Below, piece by piece: positions 10,842 through 21,078 of a stretch of 64,000 nucleotides of DNA. The stretch's first letter is position 1. Each line of letters begins with the position of its first letter. The position numbers were made by a program, and so were the translations under genes. The notes under the pieces were generated by a model that had not been told where the DNA came from, did not search any database, and saw only the letters and a program-made list of their open reading frames with translations. The stretch lies in contig JAUKUA010000001.1 of the NCBI GenBank assembly GCA_030549175.1, forward strand, positions 8,432,001 to 8,496,000, given 5' to 3'. Source of the stretch: Lasiosphaeris hirsuta. Lineage: Eukaryota > Ascomycota > Sordariomycetes > Sordariales > Lasiosphaeriaceae.

Positions 10842-11692
10842 CTAGCCGCCAAGATCCTCCTTGACCGTTCTCGGCGGCATGGAGGTAGAAGAAGTGCCTC
10901 TGCACAAGACCCAGATTTTGGTTCTAACTAACCTACTGGATCTAGGCGGCCGCCGTCGTCTTTGGCTGGCGACGGCGTGGTACAACACCAAATCAACTAA
11001 TTCAAAGCCACAAGACGTATCCTCGGCGAGTTGCCTGGCCGTGGCCAGTCGGCTACCGATCACACCCCAAACGAGGAATCTGGCATCGTGGGCATTCGTT
11101 AGGGTGGAGGGAAGCCGCGCATCCAGACTGAGGGCCAACCGCTACAACCTCGGCAAGCACCTACCCAGCAACCTGGAGAGGCTGACCTCTGTCTCGTCTC
11201 CCATGGAGCGGCGTAGGGTCACGTCTAGGTCCTCCAGCAATGGACAGTCGGCTGGCATACATCCGCCGCTTGGACGGCTACGCCCCGCAGGCTGAGAGTG
11301 CGCAAAGCCCCGACCGAGCCGAAGCAGCGGTGGTGTCTGCGGCCCAAAATACAAGAGATGGAGGGTTGATAGACGCGGCAGGGTGCCGAGGAAACGCTCT
11401 GCCATCCGAAGACAGTCGGAAGGAACTCCTGTCGGCCTGCTCGTTTCTGAGAGAGTATCAGCGTAGTCAGGGATGATAACAGGCAGCATCCTGCCACCAG
11501 GGATTAGAGCATGGCGAGGCTGGCGCCGCTACGGAGGCAGAGACCGAGGAGCTGAAGCGTGGAAAAATCCGTCGTGGCCTTCCAACGCTCCACCCCATCC
11601 CGGCAAAGCAGCTCGTGGCTCGAGCCGAAAAGCAGCAGGATCCGTAAGTTGCCTGGAGGCCGGGACAGACAGGGCGCCTGTTTACGTGGCAA
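10842..11692 (-). pseudogene. Broken leucine-rich (F-box/LRR-like) protein gene
   Basis: Leucine-rich segments of one protein are spread over two minus-strand frames. NLRILLLFGSS and DFSTLQLLGLCL (11692-11504) are followed by a stop and then LSSLTTLILSQK in the same frame. LPRLSTLHLLYFG sits in another frame, GALRTLSLRGV returns to the first, and CPLLEDLDVTL is again in the second. After one more in-frame stop at 11139-11141 the frame continues as LALSLDARLPSTLTNAHDAR to 10842. Regularly spaced L-x-x-L-x-L segments are typical of fungal F-box/LRR proteins, although no F-box is visible. At least two stops and two frameshifts make a pseudogene the simplest reading. Real introns cannot explain all breaks. 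Confidence 0.4.
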
Positions 11693-11789
11693 GATTGCTA
11701 CCGTACCCCCTTTCTTTGGCTGATATCAAGTCCTCGGGCCACGGCAGGCGACCTGGGATAGCGGGGACAAACGCTAATCAGCTTATTGC

Positions 11790-11870
11790 TGTGACCCAAA
11801 GGCAACTAGCTAGTAGGCGAGGTGGCGTGTGCACCCTGTACCCTCGAGGTGGGTCACCACCTCCAACACA
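11790..11870. repeat. Dispersed repeat, copy 1 (other copy at 39337-39412)
   Basis: About 80 bp containing CCAAAGGCAACTAGCTAG, GGCGAGGTGGCGTGTGC and CCCTCGAGGTGG, matching 39337-39412 apart from a handful of substitutions (several C/T) and a small indel. An inner inverted pair, CGAGGTGG and CCACCTCC, is present in both copies. Confidence 0.7.
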
Positions 11871-13547
11871 ATCGCATCATCATCGCCATCAATCGATTCC
11901 GACCTTCGTAATTAAGCCAACGGTAATCTAGCCTCTTTGCCAGCCCTGTCTTTACTACCGTTGCCGACGCGGTTACGAGCGAGGAAGACCAAGATTAAGT
12001 GTGTTTGTAGTCAATTCCGGCCAATAAGAGGCTGGAGATTATTATAGATAGCTGAATTCGCGAGCCATTAATTGATTGGCCTTGGAAAATTGTCTAATTC
12101 GGTGTCTAAGGTGGTGTTTATGGCTCTGGATCGCTGGCAATGGCGATTGAGGCCGGGGCCTTATTGATAAAGCTTCACCGCCATCCCATTTAGAAAATTA
12201 AAGTGGGGCAGCAGTGCCTGGAGACATTCGCAACAGTGCCTAGAGACATTCTCATCATTAATCATGGCATGTATTAGCTGCTGAGGAGGCCTAGGACCTG
12301 GTAAGGACGCCTGAGAAACTGCAGATAAAACAACTGTCATGTAAGATGGTAGGGACGAATACCAATCGGCGTTTCTGTACCTCTGCTGTGGCCCCTTTTC
12401 CTGCCGGTCATCACAGTTCTGGACGCGCTGAAGAGACACGAGGCCTTATGCGAGGCCTAGTGTCTGCAGGATAGAATGCCTTTCATTTGAGATTGCAGAA
12501 GCAAACACCAATCAGCCTGCTATATCCCAGACTGACTCCCCTCTGCCTACGGATCCACTTCATGACCGCTAATAAGGCCCGGCTGCCTGGGATAACTGAG
12601 CTTATATCCTTTGAATACGAGCGGCGAGTGATATATAAGGCATTCTGGCCCGTCTTGGTGACCGCTTGTCCCACCTGATCAATTTCTTGCCGCCCAGTGA
12701 GCCCGATACCAAGATCTTCGAGGAGGTGAGGAGGTTTGGTGAAGAATTAGGGCGGTGATTAAATCGAGGAGACCGTGTGACGGCCCCGGTTTGGAAGGAT
12801 TAGGGTAGTGATAGATCGAGACCGTGTGACGACCTGGTTTAAGGAGCGGTGATAGACTTTAGGCGAAGGAAAAAGCGATGTTAAGGGAGGATATTAGCCT
12901 TGAAATATCTAGCTGGTTGCCCTCTCCCCAAGTTTCAAACAAACCTAAACGTAGTAAGGCGTAATATGCTTATAAGCGAGGGCAAAACATGAAGAAACCC
13001 CCCCCTCTCGAGATCGAAGCTAAAGCGCCCGGAAATCTCGACTTCGTGAAGCCTAGTCTTGTCGTCCTTCTTCCCAAGCTTAATGTCGGTGGGGATCTTG
13101 GCATGAGTGCTAAGACAATGCGTCGTGATATGCCCCCTCGAGTTCCAGCTCCCCTTGGCCTTGGAAACCGGGGTGGCAGTGTTGGTGATGCCAGCTGGGC
13201 CAGAGTGTGTGGTGTGATCCGAGTGTTCGGGCTTGGCTGGCCCGCTAAGAAACCTTATCTGCTTACCGGGCAGCAGCTGCACTGCATAACTAACTAGGCG
13301 GGGCCACATGCCTAACAGGCTCTGCTTCGCACGTCCCACCACCACACTGCCCAGTCCCAAGGTTTGTACATGTGCCCAGCGTTCCGCATTCGCAAAGCAT
13401 CTCGAAGAGCCTCTTTCAGCCCCAACCTAGACACACTTTTCGTCCCCAACAATGGAGAACCTATACATAGCCAACCCCCCGCCCCCCTGCGCGCACTGGG
13501 AAATATCTTCGACCACCATTATCCAAACACATTGAAGAGTCGCCTCG
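11871..13547. other. Gene-poor spacer
   Basis: No supported gene. It contains a short direct duplication of CAGTGCCTRGAGACATTC near 12210-12255 and a degenerate tandem repeat at 12738-12858. Open frames at 12935-13360 (minus) and 12989-13297 (plus) overlap each other and have no recognisable features. Confidence 0.4.
12738..12858. repeat. Degenerate tandem repeat, unit about 55 bp
   Basis: Two adjacent units share ATTAGGGYRGTGAT, TCGAG, GACCGTGTGACG and GGTTT in order; a third partial unit starts GAGCGGTGATAGA. Differences between units are mainly transitions. Confidence 0.55.
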
Positions 13548-15193
13548 ATGTCTACCCCCCCACATCCGACCGTGTGGCCCAGCGCCCACCGACGCAGCCA
13601 AAGCGACAACGTTGTCGACCGCTCCAGCGATGACGGAGACAAAGAGACATTTCTAGGGGGATATCCCGACGCCCTCACCCTAGTCAACGTCTCGTTCCGC
13701 GGCCGAGATGGAACTTTGCATCTGGGAAACGCTTCGACCGAACAGAACAGTATTGCGCGACGCTATCTCAACAGCGCATTTGGAGTTGTAGATCTTTATA
13801 TCTGCGAACCGTGGGCGATCCTCGGTTGCAGCCCATCAGTACCGCGTGGCCGGCTGCCACAATCGGTTGGTGGCTTAATTGCCATATGGCGAGGACAAGA
13901 TGACATGAGCTTTATGCCTGTAATTGGCCAAGATGGAGGGATTGACGACGAGACCGAGGTGAATCCGTCGATGCTGGATGGATTCGAGCTTGGGCACATT
14001 CCGGACGACGACGCGATCATGAGACTCATCACCGACCTATTTCCCGACTGCGGGGCCGTTACTTACGTTACGCACACGCTCATCATCGAGCTTCCGTACT
14101 CGGATGAGGCAGCATTCTTCCATCGGCTTCAAGAGATGCCTCGTAGCATCGAAGGGGCACCCTTCACGTTACGGTACCATAACGGCCCGCTTCCCAACAC
14201 TCCCCGGGCGAAGCGGGCAGTACGCCCAAAGCCAGAGCCCGAAGAGGAAAGACGAGTAGCCGACGAGACCAATTATATAATAAGAGACGGAGAATTCTAC
14301 CCTGGGTCTATGATATCGCCGCAAGCAGAGGACGGAAGTACTTGCTCCTCTGTCTCCGCCGGGGTTCTCGTGCAAAAGGGAACCGTGGTACGGTTAACCT
14401 GCCCCTGGCACTGTTGGGAGAACCATGATAAAAAGTATCCACACTTGCTGGGCCAGAACCACGACGAGGCAAGGAGGGTGTTTGGCGTTGTGCAAGGCGA
14501 TGAAGGGACGTGCGTTGGACAAGTTGTCCAGAGATTTGGCAAGACGGATATTGCGCTGATGGAACTCGCGCCTGGGATCGAGTTCGAGAACTCCTTCATG
14601 GAGATTAAGGCAACGGCGCGGAAATTTGTCCACAGCGAGCTTGTTAGCCTGTTTGATGAGTTCTTGATCGACATATTCACCACGGGCCGCCAGAGACTGG
14701 TGTCTCTAGGAAGACGGTGGCAGATTGCGAGAAAGCCTGGCCAGCGGCATTTCCACCTTGCTACGCCGGATGGCGACAATCCGGTTTTACCACCAGACGA
14801 AGCCGCCTACATATCCGCAAAACAAGGCGTCTGTGGTACCAGTGACCCGGTGCTTACGAGCAGACCGCACATCCGCGATAGGTCTCGTGGGGCGGTCTTG
14901 TGGGGCGGTCTTGTGGGGCGGTCTTGCTGCGTTCCCGGTCAAAGACGATGAGGATTGAAAGAGATGCTATTGAGCAAGGCGAGATATGCGGCATGTTTCA
15001 CTTTGCAGACCTTAGAGCCCGAAACGCGGCAGCGGCATCCTCCTACCTCGTATACGCAGACGCTTTCGACCCGCTGATTGACGATGGATGGACGATCATG
15101 CCCGTTGAGGGCGAGATTCAGACGAATCTGGTCCCGAAGGCAGAGGAAGCAGAGCAGGAAGGACCAGTGTCAAGACGGATAAGAAAGAGATAG
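13548..15193 (+). pseudogene. Trypsin-like-fold fungal protein broken by a triplicated 13-mer
   Basis: An ATG at 13548 opens 467 codons. The C-terminal part continues in another frame to the stop at 15193. The region around residues 265-370 has the beta-barrel look of fungal trypsin-like proteins (VSAGVLVQKG, LTCPWHCWENHD, GKTDIALMEL), and the second-frame part has EICGMFHFAD and YADAFDPLIDDGW. The break is explained by three exact 13-bp units at 14888-14926 (TGGGGCGGTCTTG). Removing two units (26 bp) joins the two frames into one continuous reading frame of 540 codons, with no other defect. I cannot identify an intact GxSG nucleophile: the expected place reads RSRGAVLL, so the protein may have been catalytically dead already. 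It could alternatively be a sequencing or assembly slip. Confidence 0.65.
14888..14926. repeat. 13-bp tandem triplication causing a frameshift
   Basis: TGGGGCGGTCTTG occurs three times exactly at 14888-14900, 14901-14913 and 14914-14926. Two extra units add 26 bp and shift the reading frame of the surrounding gene. Confidence 0.9.
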
Positions 15194-16044
15194 AAACCCC
15201 GGGGCCACCCCAGGGTGACCGCGGGGTCATCACCCAGGGGTCATCGGGTACCTTATCTTGGTTTGAAATAAATATCTCTATCATGGCTCGAAATTACAAC
15301 AGAACCCCATTAATCACGCATTTGCCTCTCTTTATAGGTGTGCCGGCAATATTCCATACAACATTGGACACTAGACTACCTTGGGTAAGGAGGCACCTTG
15401 GATAACACTATCCACATCCCGTAGCCGCCCCGACGGGTCGGGCTGTCACCACCATCTCGTAGGGCTGAAGATATGCCGACGTGTTTCGGCATTTGAATCC
15501 ATTGTCTGCCTCAGCTAGCAACAATGGTTGCATCTTCCCGCCCAAATCTCACTCTGTTGCCGACTACTACTAGTACAGCTCGCTACTAACCTACTAGGCG
15601 AAGCTGGTGGATGGCGTCAAGTGGCCTGAGCACCGCCCGAAGCAAGCATTCGGACGACTGGCAACCCAGCCAATGGCACAACCAAAGCGGACGCCAGCTG
15701 GGTAGTGGGGCTGAGGTGGATCTGTTGGCTGGGAATTGTGCGCTGCGCAAAGACTCGACTAAAAACAGATTCTCCTGCAGCCACCTGAATCTAAGCCAAG
15801 GAGAAGAGCGCCCGCCCTATCTCGATTGGCAGAGGCAAAATGGTGGCAGGACACGCAGAACAAGTGTGGAGGCAGGACAACACCCAGAACGACGGAATGG
15901 CGCTATAGTTTCTACGCAGAATATTTGAAGATTGGAAAAAATTGAGGTCTTTAAGTCGCTGTTTCTCCTTTTTCCCGTGGTTGTTTTGTTGGTTCTGACT
16001 CCATCCAACATCTCCAGCACCTAGCGACATTGTCATTGATTACC
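15194..16044. other. Intergenic region
   Basis: The spacer starts with a GC-rich stretch with short repeats of GGGGTCATC (15200-15250). No gene is supported; the open frame at 15611-15928 has no recognisable features. Confidence 0.35.
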
Positions 16045-17882
16045 ATGTCATTCACCATGTCGATGAACATGTTGGGCCCACGCCGCTTGGTGGTCGCGGC
16101 AGCGCTCGCCGCTCTGATTGTAAGTGCGGCCTCCAAACTGCTAATAACTATATGATTCCATGGGTGACCAGCACTAACACTTTGACTCGCGCAGAACAAC
16201 TCACATGTCGCGGCTTCGGACTGCTCCAACTCGACCTTTGCCATCCCTCTGCGCAACTGCACCTTTGCATCCGGCGTCGTGTCGTGGGGAAACATGGTGG
16301 AGGTGGGCACGCCGCCGCAGCGGCTCTGTCTCGTGCCGTCGACCGTCATCAACTCGACCCTCGTCTCGCAGGAGAGCCTCTGCATGGTGTCGAACACGCT
16401 CGAGCCGCACAAGTGCGAGGGGCTGCGCGGCGGCTTCTTCAACGAAAACTCGTCGTCGACCTGGACGGGCGTGTCGCTCTCGGCCTTCAACGACACACGC
16501 AGCAACCCGATCTGGGAGCACTTCAACGCCCCGGGCTTCACCCAGGTCGGCTACGACACCATCAACTTCCCCAACGAGAACGTGGCCCTCTACGGTGCCG
16601 GCATCGCGCTCAACCAGTACGGCAACGACTCCAACGCCGGCATGATCGGGCTCGGTAAGGACTCGGTCTTTCTCGCCGATGCCGTCCGCCAGGGGCGTGC
16701 CGGCTCCAAGGGGTGGTCGCTCGATGCGGGGTCCCAGTCGGTGGCCAAGCCGCGCGACGGCGAGCTCGTCGTGGGTGGGTACAACGCCGGCCGCACCGAC
16801 GGCTCCTTCAGCTGGTCCAACGTCAGCGACATGAGGGGCGACCGTCCGTGTCCGCTCCGCACCAAGATCACGCACATGTCCGTCACGCTGGCCAACGGCG
16901 AATCGGTGCCCATCATGTCCAACGCCGAGGTCGTCGACGCCTGCATCGAGCCCTACGACAACCTGTTCCGCTTCACCCCGGGCATGCTCCTCAACTGGAA
17001 GTCCATCACCGGCTTCAACGAGTCGCTCGACGTGTACAGCAGCGAGGGCGCCCGCAACATGTCCTTCAACGAGTACGGGCTGTCTTACGACTCCAGCCGT
17101 GTCGACGACTGGTCCCTCGCCATCACCCTCGACAACGGGTACAAGACGACGGTGCCGGCCCACGAGCTGCAGCGGCCGCTCCTAGGCTTTGACAACGTCG
17201 GCAACCGCAGGGCCGTGCCCGGCGTCACCAACATGCAGATCCTGAACGAGCCCACCGGCGATGGCGAGGTGCCGACCCTCGGCAAGATTTTTCTCTCCAG
17301 AGTGCGTATCCATGAGCGAGATTCCAGAACCGCATTGGTGACTAACGGACATTTTCTTCCCAGAGCTATCTCGGCGTTGACTACGACAACGGCCGATTCG
17401 GCCTTGCGCAAGCTGCCACCATCACCAAGCCCGATAAGTACGCGTCATTTGCCTGCCACAGCGCTTCCGGAGCAACTACGAGCTCGCCACCAGCAAGCGG
17501 CACCCCGACGGCCACGATTGTGGGCAGCGTGATCGGCAGTCTCTCGCTCGTTGCCTCGGCAGTCGCTCTCTTGTGGTGGGTGCGGCACAGGAAGCAAAGA
17601 CAAAAGCTCCTCGAGGGCGGCATGAACTTGCCGGGGGCCCAGCTCTCGGTAACCCCGCCGATGCAGCTGCCGAGCCCGGTGCACGTGGCCGAGATGTACT
17701 CGGACTCGCGTCCCATGATATACTACCTGCCCAGTTCGAACGACCCGCAGGAGCTACACGGTCTCCTTTCGAGCCCCCGATCGGGTCACGGTATGGGGTC
17801 TCCCTGCAGCCCGAGATGTGCCGCGCACTGGTCACCTCACGCCGGGTCGCCTCACTGGGGCATGTACGAAGTTGCCGGCTGA
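16045..17882 (+). CDS. Membrane-anchored aspartic-peptidase-like (A1-fold) surface protein, probably inactive
   Basis: Three exons: 16045-16119, 16195-17301 and 17364-17882. Introns have GTAAGT and GTGCGT donors with CTAAC-type branch sites. The product is about 566 aa. Exon 1 is essentially the signal peptide (LVVAAALAALI). The lumenal part has A1-peptidase landmarks: WGNMVEVGTPPQRLCLVPST, GMIGLGKDSVFLAD, DGELVVGGYNAGR and SYLGVDYDNGRFGLAQA. The first active-site motif (normally D-T/S-G) is replaced by VPST, and the second site also lacks a clear D-T/S-G, so catalysis is unlikely. Several N-x-S/T sites are present. A Ser/Thr/Pro linker leads to one transmembrane helix (IVGSVIGSLSLVASAVALLW) and a basic stop-transfer (RHRKQRQK) with a cytosolic tail of about 100 residues. 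A cell-surface sensing or scaffolding role is inference. Confidence 0.85.
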
Positions 17883-18712
17883 GGCGGGGTGCGCGCGGGA
17901 TTGCTTTTTTTTTTTTTTTTTGGACGTTTAACGTGGAATGAATTTATGATGCTGGCTCAGAAGCGCAAACCCCTGCAGGGGCTAGCTAGCCTGCTCGCGA
18001 GATACCTTCCGGGGGTCTGAGCTAGACATGGCTTGGCCCCTAGGAATGCAAGAGATAAGAAGGCTGCTTACTAGTATGTGTTTCCCCATGCTATGAACCT
18101 CGTTGAAATGCATGTAATTGATTGCTCACAACTGTCATCAGCTTGTCGGCTATTATCCTCCGAGCCGTTAGTCCTTGATTTTCTATTTACTAGTTACCCA
18201 AGATTATAAGATAACGCTATCATAAAATATAATTTACCTAGGTACTCGGGTACTAGGTATATAAAGAATAAAAAATAAAAAAAAGTCTTTAAAATGTCTG
18301 ACATAACTACCTTTACCTACCATTTAATCGATCGCCTGCCCGGTCCGAGTCTCCCAAAGTCATGATCCCAAAACTGGTAACCGCGAGCCGGGGGAAGAAA
18401 TTGATGATACTGGAACACGAGAGTACCAAACTTGGTTGGTTCTGTGGCGTCGATCCCCTATAATATACTGTGTAGTATATGGAAGTCTCGACCGCCCAGG
18501 GTCCTCCTGAGGGCTGGCCGAACTCGGCACCGATGACAACGGCACTGCAATTATTATTCCCCAACCCCTTTTCAGCCTCCCATTCTGCGGTCCTTCAATC
18601 GTGTGCGGGCGGTGCCAAGCCCCGCACGCTTTTTGATACTTTTTTTTTCTCAAGTTTTTTTTGCCTTTTTTCCTCGCCATCAGGCTCCCCCCCAGAACCA
18701 CCTTTTATCAAA
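17883..18712. other. Intergenic region with AT-rich core
   Basis: A T-run of about 17 lies at 17906-17922. The part 18165-18300 is markedly AT-rich with short repeats of TAGGTA and ATAAA. No gene is supported. Confidence 0.35.
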
Positions 18713-20137
18713 ATGCCAATAGGCCTCTTCTCCCGCCGGGGAGCAAAAGACCGGTCGAGCAGACAAGAACAAGCATCAGCCGAATCAGCCACCAAACCAG
18801 CTGCACCACCCCTTCCGGCAAACCTGAGAAGAAACAAGACCCGCGAAACATGGCGGGCCTTGCTGGCGGGCACCAAGCTGTGCGGCGACGTATGTATGGG
18901 CCATCTCAACGACTAGCGCGAGCCGTGGCTCATCAAGAGCGACACAATCGACAGCACAGACTGCACCTTTTGCGCTGCCATCTACCAGGCCTCCCTAACG
19001 ATCAGGAGGGCTCGCCACCCCCCCAGCCAAGCCAACCAGGGACGTCCTCGAGTTTGTCAAACTGAACATGGATGCTGTAGAGGAGCATCTTTATCTTCAC
19101 AACCTAGGGGGTGGACTAATTACTATCATTCTCAGCATCGGAGAAGGTTTGTGTTCCTCTGTCTACTGTAGCCTCTAGGGATCAAGTGAATGCTAATGTG
19201 CCTGTCACTTTTAGGCCCTGCCCTCCCTGATGAGCCCGAGGCAGGCATCTCGCTCGCAAGCGTTGCTTTCATCCAGCAGCAGCTGGAAGACTGCCTTTCA
19301 AGCGCGTCCCATGCACCATGTAGGGTCGCGCAAGCCGGCAACGGCTTCGAGATGGAGTGGCCGCGGAGGGTGCTAGAATTCTCCGATGGAGTTGCCATTC
19401 TGGTTGATTTCGAGCCTAGTATGATTGGGGAATACGTAGCTCTTAGTTACTGCTGGGGCGGGACCGAAGAGCTCGAGTACAATCCACCGCTAAAAGCCAC
19501 GGCATCGACGTGGAGCAGCCTGCGGACGGGCATTCCAGTCAAAGATTTACCCCTGACCATGCACCAGGCAACAAAGATCTGCCGGCGTCTGGGGATCCCC
19601 TACATCTGGATCGACGCGCTCTGCATCCTCCAGGATAGCGTCTCGGACTGGGAGAGCGAGTCAAGGAAGATGGCGACCATCTACTCCGTGGCCAAGCTCA
19701 CCATCTTCGCCGCATCGTCCACCTCCTGCCACAGCGGCTTCCTCAGCCTCCCGTGCACTATCAACGCCGACAACCGCGATCGCCCACAGTTGCGCTTTCA
19801 ACCGGACTCACCCTTCAAGCCCGCCGATGAGGTCGAATTGTCTTTTGACTGCGCCATGTCACAGGCCAAGCGAGCGAACGGCGAGACAACAGTCCGACGA
19901 ACGAGTTATGCCCTCTCGTTTGGGGACACGCAGGTTCATCTGGCCACCCTTCAGAAAAGAAATAGACTGAGCTTCGCTAGGCCGCCCCAGAGCGAGGTGT
20001 ACTACGCTTTGATTCTCGGCCGATCGGTCGATGGTCATGGCTATCAGAGACTTGGCTTCATCACGATATGGTTTAGAGAGGATAGGAAATTGGACCTGGA
20101 CTGGATCAAGCCGAGCAAGCCTGTAACCATTTATTAA
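18713..20137 (+). pseudogene. HET-domain protein, decayed and shortened
   Basis: HET proteins act in fungal non-self recognition and can trigger cell death. The HET block is clear in the main exon (19215-20137): YVALSYCWGG, IPYIWIDALCILQDSVSDWE and ATIYSVAKLTIFAASS. An upstream exon segment (frame of RDVLEFVKLNMDAVEEHLY) ends at 19146 and splices over 19147-19214 into it. The putative N-terminus starts at 18713 (MPIGLFSRRG) but meets a TAG at about 18914 just before REPWLIKSD. A second frame change is needed near the C-run at 19018-19024 to reach RDVLEF. The C-terminal half is short: soon after the HET block the frame passes to a typical HET end (LGRSVDGHGYQRLGF) and stops, so a middle segment appears deleted. 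A short intron at the TAG cannot be excluded. A pseudogene is most likely. Confidence 0.65.
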
Positions 20138-20160
20138 AGGGTTACCCTAATTTACCAGTC

Positions 20161-20202
20161 AGCGTGTTTCAACGGGGAATCGATCCCCTTTTCAACCACG
20201 CT
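20161..20202. repeat. Imperfect 42-bp palindrome between convergent genes
   Basis: AGCGTGTTTCAACGGGGAAT is followed by CGATCCCCTTTTCAACCACGCT. The two halves are nearly reverse complements (outer AGCGTG/CACGCT, inner GGGGATCGATTCCCC core). It lies just downstream of the HET-like stop at 20137 and of the minus-strand stop at 20224, so it could serve as a shared 3'-end structure or be a fold-back repeat. Confidence 0.65.
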
Positions 20203-20223
20203 AGCCCAGAACGCGTGCCCTAT

Positions 20224-21078
20224 CTATGCCCGCCTACTACCACTCCCCGCATACCGACTCACGCTCGGCATCTTCCGAATCCACTTCTCCTTGCCGTCCT
20301 CCACCGCATCAACCAGCCATCTCGCCAGAGCACCCCTCTTCTGCGACAGCGACCACCCCGGCCCCCCGATATACCCCTCAAAAGTCTCGCCGTCCTCTCG
20401 GTCGGCCCTCCAGCTCGCCTCATCACTGCCTCCCGGGATTCCGGCAATCCGATACACGGTCCAGTCGATATCCTCCCCTGCCTCCTTGGCGAAAACCTCT
20501 CCGATCTTGATGACAGAAGCGTACGCCCCGCTTGCGACCACCCGGACAAACCCCACGAGCATGAGCCTGGACAGGGAAAAGGAGTCGCCCTCGACGGGGA
20601 TGGAGAGGGTCCCCATGGCAAATATGCGTCGCACGCCGTGGGTGCGCATGAGAGGGAAGAGGGCACGGTAGAAGTCGGCGTAGATTTGGGGCTCGACGCC
20701 GGTCAGGATGCTTGGGCCGAGTAGGGAGATGATGACTGAGGAGCGGGAGACTGCCGTGGAGAGGGCGGTGAGGTCGCTGAGTTCCGCTTTGAGTATCTGG
20801 GGCATTGTTAGCATCTAACTCGCTGGAGATCCGGATGGTGGTGATGAGACGAGGGGGAAAGGGCTGGGAATGGCAGGAGCACGAAAAGGGGTAGGTAAGA
20901 AAGGAAAACTCGCTTCGAGGAGTGGGTTTTTAGTCAGTTCCTCGGGAATCTTGGACGGGCTCCTGGCAAACACAATGGTCTCATGCTCGCGAAAGAGAAG
21001 CTCGCGCAACAGACATATCCCTGCGGGCCCGGTGCCGCCAAAGACAAGGACTTTTCCCTTGGTCATGGTGTCCTTCAA
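20224..21078 (-). CDS. NAD(P)-binding NmrA/atypical SDR family protein
   Basis: Two exons. Exon 1 starts at 21078 (MKDTMTKG; a second ATG at 21066 is equally possible) and has the Rossmann nucleotide-binding motif VLVFGGTGPAG followed by LLRELL and IVFARSPSKIP. Exon 2 ends at 20224 and contains AELSDLTALSTAVSRSSVII (end of the second Rossmann beta-alpha unit) and VRRIFAMGTLSIP. The product is about 243-245 aa. The junction is uncertain. A GC-AG intron (20913-20797, donor GCGAGT) gives the natural join NPLLE-ILKAEL. A GT-AG choice (20909-20787) also keeps frame. A CTAAC branch site precedes both acceptors. The substrate is unknown. The gene is convergent with the HET-like gene. Confidence 0.8.

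Noticed and set aside
12935..13360. Overlapping frames on both strands (141 and 102 codons)
   Set aside because: Mirror frames in GC-rich DNA without motifs or splice sites.
16201..17163. 320-codon minus-strand frame
   Set aside because: Antisense shadow of the aspartic-peptidase-like gene, with composition typical of a complement frame.
20161..20202. tRNA-like T-arm (GGGGATCGATTCCCC on the minus strand)
   Set aside because: No A-box, no acceptor-stem pairing and no anticodon arm at the right distance; kept only as a palindrome.
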